Below the pieces are notes generated by a model that saw only the letters and a program-made list of their open reading frames with translations, was not told the origin of the DNA and did not search any database. The position numbers and the translations under genes were made by a program. DNA of 64,000 nt from Quercus robur (Eukaryota > Streptophyta > Magnoliopsida > Fagales > Fagaceae): contig NC_065541.1 in the NCBI RefSeq assembly GCF_932294415.1, positions 53,236,290-53,300,289 of the forward strand. Direction: 5' to 3'. Positions 23,600 through 35,378 of this stretch are shown here, piece by piece (the stretch's first letter is position 1; each line of letters begins with the position of its first letter).

Positions 23600-26500
23600 T
23601 TATGAAGCGTTTTTGCCTTCTTGAGGTGCTGGAGCTGTCCAATACTGCTTGACTGCCAATAAAATCTTCTCTCTCTGATGGGGTCCCATTTCATGGTCTA
23701 CAATTCTGCTATCCCATTGCATTGCATCTAATGTGCTCTTTATTTTTACCAAGTAATCTACATCATCTCTGAATATCACACTACCTTCTGGCCTTAAAAT
23801 CCGATCCATCTCTAAAAGAATATCTTCCATATCACATCTGCAACACAATTAATTTAGTGACCAATTTACAATTCCATAATGTCAAGTAATTGATGTGCAA
23901 TGATATAAATAAATATATAGTTTAAGGTCTAATCTCCAAGAAAAATACTATTATTAAGCTAATGTTACCTGTCTTTGTAGAGGCTAAAAACTGAATCAGC
24001 ATGGATGAAGTCATAAGTACGCGGGTACGTGGACATGGCCTCGCACCTAAGAGAAGACAAGTTATTAGCAGTAATTCTTGCTTGCCAATTACGATGGAGC
24101 AGAGGATAGAGTTATTAGCAACAATTACTGAATATAATAACAAACTTCTAGTTAAAATTTTATAATGCAGATAGTTTAACTATGTAATGCAAATTCAATT
24201 TGGTGAGGTAGGAGAAATTTTTTAATATAATGTTAAGGACAACTTTTTATCAGATATAATTGAACTAATATCACTTTCACTTGAGTCTTATATTGAGTAC
24301 TAATATCACTTTTATTATACATAAATCATAGAGAAATGCTATGTCTACAACATTTCTACAACATTTTTACAACAAATCCTAAGTGGCAAGTTGTTACTGG
24401 TTGTTTTTATTGGGGCAAAAAAGTAATCTTAGTGTTAGTTTTAAATTTGAACCAATAACAACTAACCACCCATGATTTGTTGTAAAAATGTTGTAGACGT
24501 AGCATCTCTCTAAATCATAACGGGTCATATAAACAATTGTGAAAAATATATATACAGTGAAAGATAGGGTTTCCTTAAAGATACTGAAATTGTTATTTGT
24601 GAAAAGGTTGGTTGTCTTGGTATTTAAAACAAAACAACAATGATCCTCTTGGAAGTTTCCAGAAAAGTAAACACAACAATCAAGGATTGCTATCGAATTT
24701 CCTTTTGCTTTTTGCAGTCGTTTATGTTCTACCTAAAGTATCACACTTCACACATTAGTTTAATAAGCAAAATAAAGCTACTTTCTGAGAAACTTCTTTT
24801 ATAAGTGCCTTTTAATTGAACTATTGGATAACCTTAATAATTAGAGAGAAAAAAGCATACCAATTTTGATATGTTCCAATCAATCCACGTTCATAGATGA
24901 CTCCAAGGGTATTGATCTCAGCCTCAACCGGTACAATGTTCATAACCCACACTGGATCATCAACTAGTGCAGCTGCAAATCCTCCTAAGTAAGAATTCAT
25001 ATCCAGCAAGTTACGGTACCTGCCAGGCTCAGCTAGTTGATAGTCCAAGGTCTTATAATGTGCTACTCTGTTTTTCCATAGCTCTGTATTTTCTGTGAAA
25101 GTCTCAGCTGTAATTCCCTTCAAAGTTCCTTCACTAATCCTTGGTGGAATTGAAGTTAGCCTTTCTGGCCATTTTGCTAATGTCCCACCTGACACTTTTT
25201 TAATGTCAGAAACTTCAGGAAGTGGGGTCAAACATTTATCCATTTTAGTGTACCTGCAAAAGGAGCGGATGATATTAAACTCATAGGAACAGAGAAAATA
25301 ATGATTCAATTAGTGCATTAAAAATTTCTTTCAAGTTAAGACTTTAAAGTTGCAATCTTTGAAGCTACCAACCAAACAATTAAACAAAGAATGGTGATGG
25401 AGTAAAGGTCAAGGCATAAGAAAAGCACCAATACAACAAAAAGTTTAGGGGGTGGTTGGATATGCCAACTTAAGAAAAGCTGCATTTCAAATCAACAAAC
25501 AGTTAGCTAAGAACGACATCTAATTCCCACTGCCTTTACCACTCAATCGGTTTTGGTATCACTGCTAAAGTGTTCTCTAGCAGTGAGAAGAACCTGCTTT
25601 AGCCATTTACTTGAAGATCCTACAAAAAGCAGATTTCAATGGGGCAACCAATAATTAATATTTATTTACAACTAGAAGTCAATCATATATTTTATTTCCT
25701 CAAAAACTCAAAAGAAATCAACCAAAAATCAACAATCAAGCTTAGTCCTAAAATTTTAGGGTCAACTATGCATCCTTAACAAATTAATTAGGGTTGACCA
25801 CATGTATAGCGGACACTCCAACGTGAATATGTAGTAAAACTATTCATAATAGAGTGACTAAATATTAGTCTGGTCATTAACTTACCAAAACTCTCCCATT
25901 TTTTTAGGCTTAGAACCCGACATTAATTGAAAAAGAACAAAAATAACACATTAAAATTAAAAGAGCCACATTATTACCAGGCCTTGTCTGGATCCTGTGC
26001 CTGGCAGAATTGTGGTTTCTTGAAAACCTTCCTATTGATCTTGCAATGGATATGATTAGTGGGTTTCTGCCAAATAGCAAGGTCATCCTTCTGTTTTAGT
26101 TTTTTCCAGCATAGACTTTTTGCTACATTCTCAATACCAGTCTGCTCTGCCTTAAGATCTTGTTGTGTTCTGTTCCAGCCTTTCCAGTGTTTCTCCCAGT
26201 TTATTGGTGGCCCAGACAGAATCCAATACCCACCAGGACGTAAAATTCGATCAACTTCAATTAAATAAAGCCCATCTGCACATCCATAATTAAAAAAATT
26301 TACAAGCAAGAAAAAAAAATCCAAATACTAAATGGGGAAATAGTGTAGTTCAGGTAGAAATGAAGAACTTGGGATTACCGTACTGGCCCCAAGGAATGAG
26401 GCAACGTGAGCAGTGAGCCATGTCAAAGGCTCTTGAAGGATAAGGAAGCCTAATTGAAGCAAGAACTCCAATCAATGCTGGTACTCCTCGTTCAAGAGCA

Positions 26501-29245
26501 AATTGGACCTGAGCTTCATGCGTATCTCTTGGTGCAAATGACACTGTCACAATGTTACGTGAAAGAAGATATGCTCCCCAACTAGCAACCTGATTAATTT
26601 TTAGGCCAAAAAAAAAAAAATGTCATTCATGGGTTTTTTTTAGGTGAATCTAATTATTTAAACAAAAATTAATCACAAGCAAAAGTCATGACTAGTGTGG
26701 TTAACGACCTTGATTAAAATATAACTTAAACATGTGGGAAAGTTGAAATTGGTTACAAAGTAACTTGTGAATTAAGAGTGAATGGATGGAGCAGTTACAA
26801 AACGCTATGATTATGAGAAGGTTGAGTAATATAATTAAAGACCATATTAATAAAGATATATTATTAATATTATGACATTGTGCGTTGAACAAACCAATTT
26901 GGTTGGCTCTTTTGTTAGTGCAAGTGTCTTTCCACCAATTAAGAAAAATTAAAGTAAATAAATTTAGGTTTTTCAAGAATTATTATACTTTACTTCAAAT
27001 AGAAGAATTTATAATTTATTTGTGAAACAAATTCCAAAGTTTCTTGTCCTATGAAAAAAAGAATTAAAAAAAAAAAAAAAAAAACATAAAATTGATTTTC
27101 AGTATCTGTCTTTGACAGGCAAATTCTACCAAACTTCTAGTAGTGAGCTTGGCACAGTACAAAGAAATGGGATTTGATTAGGATTTACCTAAATTACATG
27201 GAGCGTCTAAAACATGAATATACACCTAGTTTTGAAAATCCATTGCACCTATCTTACATTTCCTTAAAATAAGCTAATCTCATTAAATACTAGTTTAGCA
27301 TTGATTCTATCAAAAAAAAAAACATTGACGAAATTTATTTACTTTTTTTTTTTTTTTTTTTTTTTTGAGATGACGAAATTTATTTACTAATTTGTCTCTT
27401 GATTTTCTTTTATTAACCTTTAAGAGTCCAGCAATATATTAAACCTTTTATTACCTAACCAAAATTAAAAAATAAAAACTTTACGAGACCAGTCTAGCAA
27501 TGACAATTGGACCCATATCCATCGAATAAAAACACAGCAGAATTAAATTTATATATAAATAAATGAGATCAACATTTAAAACAAAAAATTTGAGAGAAAA
27601 TGGGGATTAATTAATATCTTTGAGGATTTATCTTTTTTAATGGGACATAACTTTAAAAATAAAAATAAATAAATAAATCCATAGACTTACTGAACAGTGT
27701 AAAAGATGCCGCGTTAAATCATCACAATATTTAAATATTACTAAAATAACCAGAGAAATTTATATAAAATCCATAACCTTTATTATTTTATTATTCACAA
27801 AAATTAGAATCAAGGAAAAATCTGAATTCTTCATATCCCATCAACAAAAAGAATTGCTTTTTGTGCACTCCATTGCTTTTTATTTAAGACCTTCTTTAAT
27901 ACTATTCTACAAGTATAGAAAAAGTTTAAACAAGGAAACAAATAAATTCAATAATTCATTCCAACTCAATTTTCCTTTTTCATAACCTACTTTCCATCTT
28001 TTCGATCCTTTCTTATTTCAAAATCAAAATTCACATTAAACAAAAAGAAGAAGAAGAATTTTCTCACATGCAAGGCTAAAACAATTTTTGTTTAACAATC
28101 TAAGAGCTCATTTGGTAATGTTATTCTAGTAACGTTGTTTGTATTTTTTTAAAATAAATATGGATAAAAAATATATATAAAAGTATATATAATATTGTTC
28201 AAAAACTGAAAATTATTATTCAAAATTCTATATCAAACGCCCCTAATATTCTATGAAGTTGTTGTCACTTGTCAGAAACCGGTAGAGCAGCCGGTTCATA
28301 AAGTCAAAAAAACTCATAAAACCATGAAGATTTCTTTTTCCTTTCATAAAACGATGACTATGAGTCATTGACCACTGTTACTCATAAAACAATGACTATG
28401 AGTCATTGACCTCTGTTACTGCAAAAAAATTGAATCAACCACTCGTATATACACAAATACATATATTCATACATATATACACACTCATATAATGAAACTT
28501 TAATAAAAGAAAACTAATCTTTAATGAAAGAAACGTAATGGGGAATGAGAATTGTACGTACCCCGCAACCAGTATCAATGGCGGTTCTTATAGAACCATC
28601 TTTGAGATTAATCAACCTGGAAATATCATCAATGTACGCATCAGCACCGTTGGGGAACATGGTCCCACCGCCAGGGAACTTGAACCGGTCTTTCTCGAAC
28701 CGGACCCAATTCTGTTTCTTCTTCTCGAACGTTAACCATTTATGGGGCACGTTAGCGTACCAAACGTTTTCTCTGCTCTCAGGCCAGTGAAACGGCGCCG
28801 TGTAGCCATGCGGGGCTGAGACGCGACACTTGAGAACCTCGTTGGGTTCAGGGCAGTGTCTCTCTCGATATATCAACATGTTTCTGTCGAACTTCAGGGA
28901 CCTTTTGGCGTCCTCGCATGGCGTGTACTCTGAGAGTTTGGGATCGCAGGGTGGGAGGTGGAGGACACGCGCCGCCGTGGGTGGTGGGTCTGCGGCCATG
29001 TGGTGGGCCCTGAAGTCGAGTGTGACGGCGGCGGATCTTGTGGCGATGAGGGGTTGGAGGGAACATTGGGTCGCGGCGCCGGCGGAGGAGGAGGAGGTGA
29101 TGGGGATGGGGATGATGGTGGAGTGGGTCCAGATTCCGATGAGGTAGAAGAAGGAACAGAGGACGGCTATGAAGGTGAGGCAATAAAGATTGGCTCTTTG
29201 GGTGTTGAAGAACCAGAGATGGTACAGTGGGTTTGGACAAGCCAT
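23600..29245 (-). CDS. Probable SAM-dependent methyltransferase of the plant PMT family (Golgi type)
   Basis: Six exons: 29245-28562, 26589-26379, 26275-25978, 25253-24861, 24046-23969 and 23837-23600. They sum to 1902 bases (633 residues plus TAA); all introns are GT-AG and all phases agree. Residues 1-19 are cytosolic, 20-38 form one hydrophobic segment, and a short variable stem follows, the type II layout of PMT/QUASIMODO2-like proteins. The SAM motif DTGCG ends exon 1 and continues VASWGAYL in exon 2; then [65 protein letters not shown] and [17 protein letters not shown]. Length and motifs match the 615-640 residue family, closest in my judgement to the PMT15-18 group. The family is thought to methylate pectin-type wall polysaccharides in the Golgi; this member's substrate is unknown. 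The ATG at 29245 is chosen because it precedes the membrane segment directly. Confidence 0.93.
24331..24510. mobile_element. Mutator-like MITE, 180 bp, in intron 4 of the methyltransferase
   Basis: Perfect 9-bp duplication TAAATCATA (24322-24330 and 24511-24519). Ends read inward GAGAAATGCTATGTCTACAA and GAGAGATGCTACGTCTACAA, and the repeats continue through ACATTT and TACAACAAATC. Best-preserved member in the window of a family also seen at 16115, 63100 and perhaps 61745. It lies clear of both splice sites. Confidence 0.9.
27344..27370 (-). mobile_element. Ultra-short poly(A) insert, CTCTC type, in intron 1
   Basis: T23 followed by GAGA, i.e. TCTC(A)23 in the poly(A) sense, between perfect 18-bp copies of TGACGAAATTTATTTACT (27326-27343 and 27371-27388). 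This is the longest and cleanest duplication of the class. Confidence 0.9.
28104..28243. mobile_element. PIF/Harbinger-like MITE, 140 bp, in intron 1
   Basis: TAA duplications at 28101-28103 and 28244-28246. Ends read inward GAGCTCATTTGGTA and GGGGCGTTTGATA; the repeats are short and imperfect. A TAA/TTA 3-bp duplication fits PIF/Harbinger. Related TTGTTCAAAAACTGAAAAT-type text recurs near 63390. Confidence 0.55.
28344..28419. repeat. 38-bp tandem duplication in intron 1
   Basis: TCATAAAAC(G/A)ATGACTATG, continuing through AGTCATTGACC, occurs twice with 38-bp spacing and two differences, just downstream of exon 1 on the gene strand. Confidence 0.85.
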
Positions 29246-29277
29246 CGAGACCAAATTTACCAAACCAAACCCCTCTA

Positions 29278-29312
<35 letters not shown>

Positions 29313-29399
29313 CGTACGACTCTGTGTTTGTGTCTGTGACAAATATATATATAGAGAGAGAGAAAATGAGAGAGACGACTTACCAATTGAATTTTCCAT
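29246..29399 (-). promoter_or_regulatory. Leader and core promoter of the methyltransferase gene
   Basis: On the gene strand a CTATATATATATA box (about 29343-29355) lies some 100 bp before the ATG. It is followed by a TC microsatellite of about 14 units (29281-29309) and another CT block upstream of the box. TATA plus pyrimidine patches is the usual plant core promoter form. An upstream ATG at 29399 is out of frame and precedes the TATA box. Confidence 0.6.
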
Positions 29400-29529
29400 G
29401 CTTTGATTTTATTTTGTTTTTTTCTTTTTGGAAATTACATAAAGAGGATTTAAGTTTATACCATTTTCTAGATTACATACCAAATATTTCAGGTTCAGGT
29501 TATCAATTTAAGTCTTGAAAAAAGTATTA

Positions 29530-29887
29530 TACTCTGTTTGTTTTGTTGAGTGTTCGTTTTCATTGTGAAATCTAATCAAATCTGAAAAGATTTAAAGATT
29601 TTACTTTGATCTTAAAATCTTTTGTAAAATTTTGTATAACGTTTTACTAAAAAGAACTTGGTAAAATATTTTACAAAGACATAAAGCAATTTTTCCTCAC
29701 ATCTAGTGACTAGGCCACTAGTTCAGCACTGGTCTAGTGGGTTAAGCTGACAATTCGACTGATAGAGTTGCTGATGGTGGTTGAGAGACTAATTTTGGTG
29801 GTTTGTGCTTTAAAAATTTTACATTAGGCCAAACACAAGTATATTTTCAAATGTTGAAAATATTTTACAGCAAAAACAAACAAAGCG
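29530..29887. mobile_element. PIF/Harbinger-like non-autonomous element, 358 bp
   Basis: TTA duplications at 29527-29529 and 29888-29890. Ends read inward TACTCTGTTTGTTTTG and CGCTTTGTTTGTTTTTG. No coding content. It sits about 280 bp upstream of the methyltransferase start, so it could lie in that gene's promoter. Confidence 0.6.
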
Positions 29888-29890
29888 TTA

Positions 29891-30955
29891 AATTTGTGAC
29901 TTCACTTCTATTTAAAACATTAATAAAATGGAAAAAAGTAAAAAAAAAATGATTTATTAAATTTTACATTTCATATAGGATTATTCAAAAATCAATTTTA
30001 AAAAGGATAGAAAGAGACATCCCTATTTAGAAAAATAAATGTTTGCTTAGAGTAAGAAAGTGATTGCCAAAAAATTAAAATGGATTATATAGGTGAAATA
30101 CAAATTTTTTTCAATCTTTTTTTTCTCACTATTTGTTAGTGCTCAAAATAATGGAAATTAATAATAAAAATGGACATGGGGCTTCAAAATGAAACAATTT
30201 TAAAAATTTAGAACGTTAATTGAGAAAATTAAGACCTGAAGACCTAATCTGAAATAAGATACAACGGTTAAACTTTTTATATGATTTTTTTGTGTGTAAA
30301 AATACACTTTACACCCTATAACTGCAATCAATTGTCATTAGTCCACCAAATTTAAAAATTGTCATTTCAGTTCAACTTTGATCAATTGTCATTTTAGTCC
30401 ACCAAGTTTATAAAACATCATTTGCCAAGTTCAAAAATTGTCAATTTTTTATTTATTTAAATAAAGTAATAAAATTATTTCTTAACGTTGAAAATGTGAA
30501 AAAAAAAAAAATTGTTTTAAGAGAGTTAACGAGACCATTTTGACAATAATAGATGGAAGAACTAAAATGACCATACCAACAAAGTTGATAAACTAAAATG
30601 ACAAATTTTTATATTAAACTAATTAAAATAACAATAGAAATTCTATGCATACAACAAAATTTCACAACGCCATTATTCTTATTGTAATATATTTCAATCT
30701 AACATTTTATTATTTTATTTTAACATATGAATATAAAAGATTCACACATCAACTGTTGTCACAATATTGCGAAAATATCAATTGGAACTACTGATAATTA
30801 TATAATTTTTTTCATTATTATTATTATTAGCGTTGATGTGGGTTTGTGCCTTTGTCATAAAAGAGGTCGTTGGTGAGAAACACGCGAGGACGCGGTTGGC
30901 TCGTGAAATTCAATTGAATAGAAACACAAGACAAGAGGGTAGGCTCTTCCACGAG
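29891..30955. other. Intergenic, degraded repeat content
   Basis: No gene. 30300-30620 repeats words such as ATTGTCATTTTAGTCCACCAA and, inverted, AACTAAAATGAC, which suggests a degraded foldback element. The Mutator-MITE-like opening TTCTATGCATACAACA occurs at 30641. Confidence 0.4.
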
Positions 30956-30969
30956 CGGGTATGTCTGAA

Positions 30970-30990
30970 TTTTTTTATTTTTTTGAGAAT
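30970..30990 (-). mobile_element. Ultra-short poly(A) insert, CTC type
   Basis: T7AT7GAGAAT (ATTCTC plus tail in the poly(A) sense) between CGGGTATGTCTGAA (30956-30969) and CGGGTATATCTGAA (30991-31004), one mismatch. Confidence 0.75.
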
Positions 30991-31004
30991 CGGGTATATC
31001 TGAA

Positions 31005-33348
31005 ATTAATGCACCGAAATTACGACTTTTTAAGGTATCAGAATATTATTATCCTATACAACTCTCTGACACCTCTCTCTCTCTCTAACATCTCTCTTTC
31101 ACTTTATTATTTGAGAAGAAGAAGAAAAATGGTTAACTTGGTGCTGAATTCAACAAAAATCTATGTCTTTTACGCAAGCGTAAGCAAAGCGGCACGCTGC
31201 ATGATAAGGCTTGACCCCCAATCAATCAAGCTCACATGTTGGCCATTAATTCTAGTTCACGTCAGTCCTAGTTTTGGTGAAATACATCAACCTCGAACAA
31301 ATTGTAATGGGCAACAGAACACTTTCGAGAACTATCAATAATGAGACTTGAGAGTATTGGCCCACTTCACACATCTTTTCAATATTAATCATTACTATGG
31401 AAAAAAAAAAAAAATTCACCCCCTTTCTAAGTTTCAGTGAGCGAAAAAGGCAACACGTTATTATAAAAACTAGCAATAAATGGATTCACTTCTATAATCA
31501 CAGAAGATTAGCACAATTGACTGCGGACCATGTCTTGTAAAAGCATATGAGTTATGACACTAGTTTGAATCTCTCCTCTCCAGCCCTTTGGAATCAAAAC
31601 TTACTTATAAGCAATTATGTATTCGATTATGTATTAATTTTCAAAACTAATATATACCTTTTTTTTTCTCAAAAAAAATATATATATACCTTTTTTTCTT
31701 TTTGGTTATAAGTTGGATTAGTTTCCCTTCAGTAATTAAATATACCTTGCAGGGCATAAAAAATTGGTGCTTGTTTGAGAAAGTTTACTTTTATTGACTT
31801 ATTGGACGTAAGGAATAAATTGAAAAGAGTACAATTGCACCCACAAAAAGTAAATCTTTACAAAATTATACATAAGTTAAATAATTTTTTTTTTAAATGA
31901 CAAATATGCTCTTAAGAAAAAAATACATTAAAATACTTTTTTTAAATCATAACAATGATCATAGAGAGAGATAATTCTTAGTTAAGTTATAGAATGTACC
32001 CTTAATTTATCCCTTTATCACATAAATCCCCCAAAAATTATAAAATTACAGTGAGTTGAACCTCACAGTTATTATTATTATTATTATTATTTGTTAACGT
32101 GGGTGTCCAAAGTTCTTTAAGAAAAAATTCCTTAAAAGTGGTTTCAAGATACTAACAATAAATTTTAAATTATAAACTTGCTCATTTTTAAGGAGTATAA
32201 AGTACTATTAGATTACAAGGCCAATTATATTTGAACAATAGAATTGAAGATTCAACATAATCGTATGAAATATTTTTAATTGGTAAAATATTCTTTTAAA
32301 GAAGCAACAAGTGTAGAGTGTAAAAAAAAAAAAAAACATCCTTTTTTAAGAGCAATGAATAAAATTGAGCAAGGAATATAATCTTCTTATAAAAAAGTGA
32401 ATGAAATTATTGCTTTATCTTGAGATGATACTTAACTTGATCAATATACCTCACTGAAAAACATTTTGATTAATCATGGATGATATAATTATAAGTCATC
32501 CTAGCTAGATTGTTCTTTTAAGAAATTATTTGTCAATGTTATCCATGAGGATTCCGCAAATGGCTAATCATCAAAATTTTCAATTAGCTACTTAGTTAGT
32601 TAAGGATTAAGAACATGTAAAAAATTTCACACATGACTTAATTCTTGAAATATATATTGAATTAGATAGCCAATTATATGGGCCAAAGAGATTAAAGCTA
32701 TCTCCTATGAATAACAAAGCTGTATTTCACAATAGGCATTGAATGAAAAAACAACCTAATTGCTCCTTAGTACACTTCTTTCTCTCTTAATACTTTTTTG
32801 GGGGTGACTATCTCGAATATAGTCAAATATCATGTAATTTCCATCCAATTTCATACACTTTTTATCCCTCTCATCAATTTGCATACAATTTTCATTCATC
32901 CCCACTCTCATATTATCTATTGTAGAGAAGGGATAAAACTATTCAAATCCTCTAAAAACAATACCCATTTCTATATCATATGTGATATATTTTACCAAGA
33001 GTTTAATTAGTAAGAGTTACGATTATATGAAAAAAAGATGTTACACTAGAAGTGCTAGGTAATTATGACTCAACAAAAGATAAGTTTATCATTGGCCACA
33101 CCTTCTCCCCTATCCATTTGCATTAATATGGACATACAAAAGGTCGAAAGCCATACCCACCTAAAAATTGTTGCTTACCAATAAGTAGGAAATAAGAGAT
33201 TTGAACACAAAAATTATTTCATGTAAGAACCAACTATCAGAAGACCTTAAGTGCTTACTAGTTTAGAAATTCATGTATCTTTAACTTTTTTTTTTTTTTT
33301 TTTGTTTTGTTTTTTACATTCAAACTCTTTAAGTATTTAACTATTTTC
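31005..33348. other. Intergenic, one doubtful first-exon-like stretch
   Basis: A CT-rich leader at 31070-31128 precedes an ATG in good context at 31131 and about 70 open codons of no recognised family. Otherwise AT-rich DNA with a TTA run at 32070-32090 and no supported gene. Confidence 0.4.
31668..31681 (+). mobile_element. Ultra-short poly(A) insert, CTC type
   Basis: CTC(A)8TAT between ATATATACC plus T9 (31650-31667) and ATATATACC plus T7 (31682-31697). The duplication is low-complexity, so its length is uncertain. Confidence 0.6.
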
Positions 33349-33359
33349 TTTGAATACAG

Positions 33360-33392
33360 TTTTTTTTTTTTTTTTTTTTTTTGTGGGTAAAA
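33360..33392 (-). mobile_element. Ultra-short poly(A) insert
   Basis: T23GTGGGTAAAA between TTTGAATACAG copies (33349-33359 and 33393-33403), perfect 11 bp. In the poly(A) sense the bases before the tail are TTTTACCCAC, not the CTCTC type. Confidence 0.75.
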
Positions 33393-33403
33393 TTTGAATA
33401 CAG

Positions 33404-33417
33404 TTTTTTTTAGAGAG
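33404..33417 (-). mobile_element. Second ultra-short poly(A) insert at the same site, CTCTCT type
   Basis: T8AGAGAG between AATTTGAATACAG (33391-33403) and AATTTGAATATGG (33418-33430). It shares the middle copy of the duplicated word with the insert at 33360, so the site was hit twice. Confidence 0.65.
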
Positions 33418-33439
33418 AATTTGAATATGGTTTAATCTT

Positions 33440-33990
33440 TCATCTTACTTAGGGCTGTACAAATCAGCCGCCCACCCGCTCGGACCCCAACCTAGATCCA
33501 CCTAATCCAATAGTTCTGGTGGTCAGAGTCGAGTCCTAATGTCAAAAACTCGACGCCAGCGGGTCGGTTTTGGATCTCTTCCTCTAAAACTTGTGAAACC
33601 TAACCCGCCCAAAGGCCATTAACCCCAACCATTTTTTCCAGATTTTTGGCCACTTTTTCACTTAAATTCGTCAATTTCTGGCATAATAAACACCGGATAT
33701 GGCTGAACGAGTGATTTCTCCACATGATTTGGCAGAAATCTCGCCAGATCCAACGAGATCTCACCAAATGTTGGATGAATCTGGCAAGATCTCATTGGAT
33801 CTAGTGAGATCTCGCCACATTTTGGCAAATTCCAATGATTATCGGTTTCACCCGAAACTAACAACCACCCACTGGTAACCCGAACCGACAAACCTGTTAC
33901 TATTACTGGTTGGAAAACCACCCCCATGATCTTGTATGGGTTGGTTACGGGTTAGGCAAAAACCCATGGATAGTTATAATCATACCCATA
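33440..33990. repeat. GC-rich dispersed-repeat-like block
   Basis: Opens AGGGCTGTACAAATCAGCC and contains alternating inverted GAGATCTC, GATCCAACGAG and CGCCAGATC words (33730-33830) and CCCGAACCG words. The opening resembles ends of hAT-type MITEs (GGGCTGTNCA), but no matching right end or 8-bp duplication was found. Confidence 0.45.
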
Positions 33991-34087
33991 CCAAATTAAG
34001 CACATATTAAAGTATACTTTAATAATTTTATATCTATTTTAATAAGGATTTAAGTCACTCTTATTCCTAAAGTATAATCAATTAATA

Positions 34088-34435
34088 CTCATTCTGTCCC
34101 AATTTGTTTGTTCTGTTTAAAAAGTCAAACTTTTTAAGGAAATATCATTTATTGTCTTGTCTATTTTATAAAAATATATAAGTTTTCAAAGCTACCCTTA
34201 AGTAAATTTATTAGTTTTTTTTTTTTTTTTAAGAGTTAATCTTAATGAATCAGTGCCCTAATTAGATTGATTTAAAAAAAAATATTTGTTAGTTTTCTTT
34301 TCAAATAATTTTGAAAATAAAGTAAGGATATAATAGGAATATTAGTAAATTAATAATTTCTATTTTTAGAAACAGAATAATATTTTAGGACATCTCAAAA
34401 TAGAATAGAAGACAAACAAATTGAGATAGACTGAT
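34088..34435. mobile_element. Stowaway-like (Tc1/mariner) MITE, 348 bp
   Basis: Flanked by TA (34086-34087 and 34436-34437). Ends read inward CTCATTCTGTCCCAATTTG and ATCAGTCTATCTCAATTTG, with 15 of 19 positions equal and close to the plant Stowaway end CTCCCTCCGTCCCA. Outward divergence shows age. An internal T14/AAGAG junction at 34213-34232 may be another short retroposed insert. Confidence 0.7.
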
Positions 34436-34597
34436 TAATAAATATTGACTTTTACTGTTTTCCAATATAGCTGAAATTAACGCCTTTTTTTTAACGGACA
34501 CCTGTGACCTAACGTCACAGCAAAGATAAACCTAAAAATCAATTTTCTTAATTTCGCCCATACTCGTACACGTCAGTCCATTGAATGAGATAAACCT

Positions 34598-34619
34598 TTT
34601 TTTTTTTTTTTGGTTAAAA
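34598..34619 (-). mobile_element. Ultra-short poly(A) insert
   Basis: T14GGTTAAAA between perfect copies of AATGAGATAAACCT (34584-34597 and 34620-34633). In the poly(A) sense it starts TTTTAACC. Confidence 0.8.
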
Positions 34620-34985
34620 AATGAGATAAACCTATCATTTAACAAAGACGCAGTTACGTCCTGAAACTCAGCCACAGACAATTTGTGACTTGTGAGTTGT
34701 GAGTCTTGTGACAATATCATCCACGATTTTTTTTTTTTTTTTTTTTTTTGAGAAAGTATTATGTACAGTTTTCAGTATACAAATTACAAAGTTATAACTA
34801 AAATTTTGAAAGCTATTCGATAAAAATTGACAGATATAAATTGATGGGCCTAGATGGCCACATCTAATATTGCAAATTTATTGAGACAAAGAGAAGTGTT
34901 ATTATTGCATTCAGAAAGCAAAAACGTTTAATATTTCGCTAGAGTTTTATTGATTTGACGAGGAAGGAGTATATGGGGTAGTGTT

Positions 34986-35010
34986 TTTTATTTTTATTTT
35001 TTTGAGAATC
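34986..35010 (-). mobile_element. Ultra-short poly(A) insert, CTC type
   Basis: T4AT5AT7GAGAATC between perfect copies of TGGGGTAGTGTT (34974-34985 and 35011-35022). In the poly(A) sense it starts GATTCTC. Confidence 0.8.
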
Positions 35011-35378
35011 TGGGGTAGTGTTGAACTGGGGTTTCGTTTTAGGTCGGTTAAAGGGCCCATTTAGATAGGACAAGCTGAGAGAGAGCAGTTGCTTTTATTG
35101 GTTAACTATAACCGTTCAGTTTTGACTTTACACTAATCGTTATAGAATAAGGCATCGCTACAAACACAGTGATCCACCATGCGCGGCTGTATGCTGTATA
35201 CCGTATATTTTTGCACGATTTAGATGTATGGAATCTGTAGCATGTTATTCTTTTTCCACATTAAAAAAGTTATTGTTTTTTTTTAGATTAACCAAACTAA
35301 TCAAGAAAGTCCTTGTCACACTTTTTGCTAACTTCGCTTTTAATTGCATTGTTTATGTTAAAAATTTAAAGAGCTTTA

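Noticed and set aside
28848..29518. Several long overlapping frames on both strands opposite or beside methyltransferase exon 1
   Set aside because: They are shadows of a GC-rich exon in other frames; the exon frame has the family motifs and correct splice phases.
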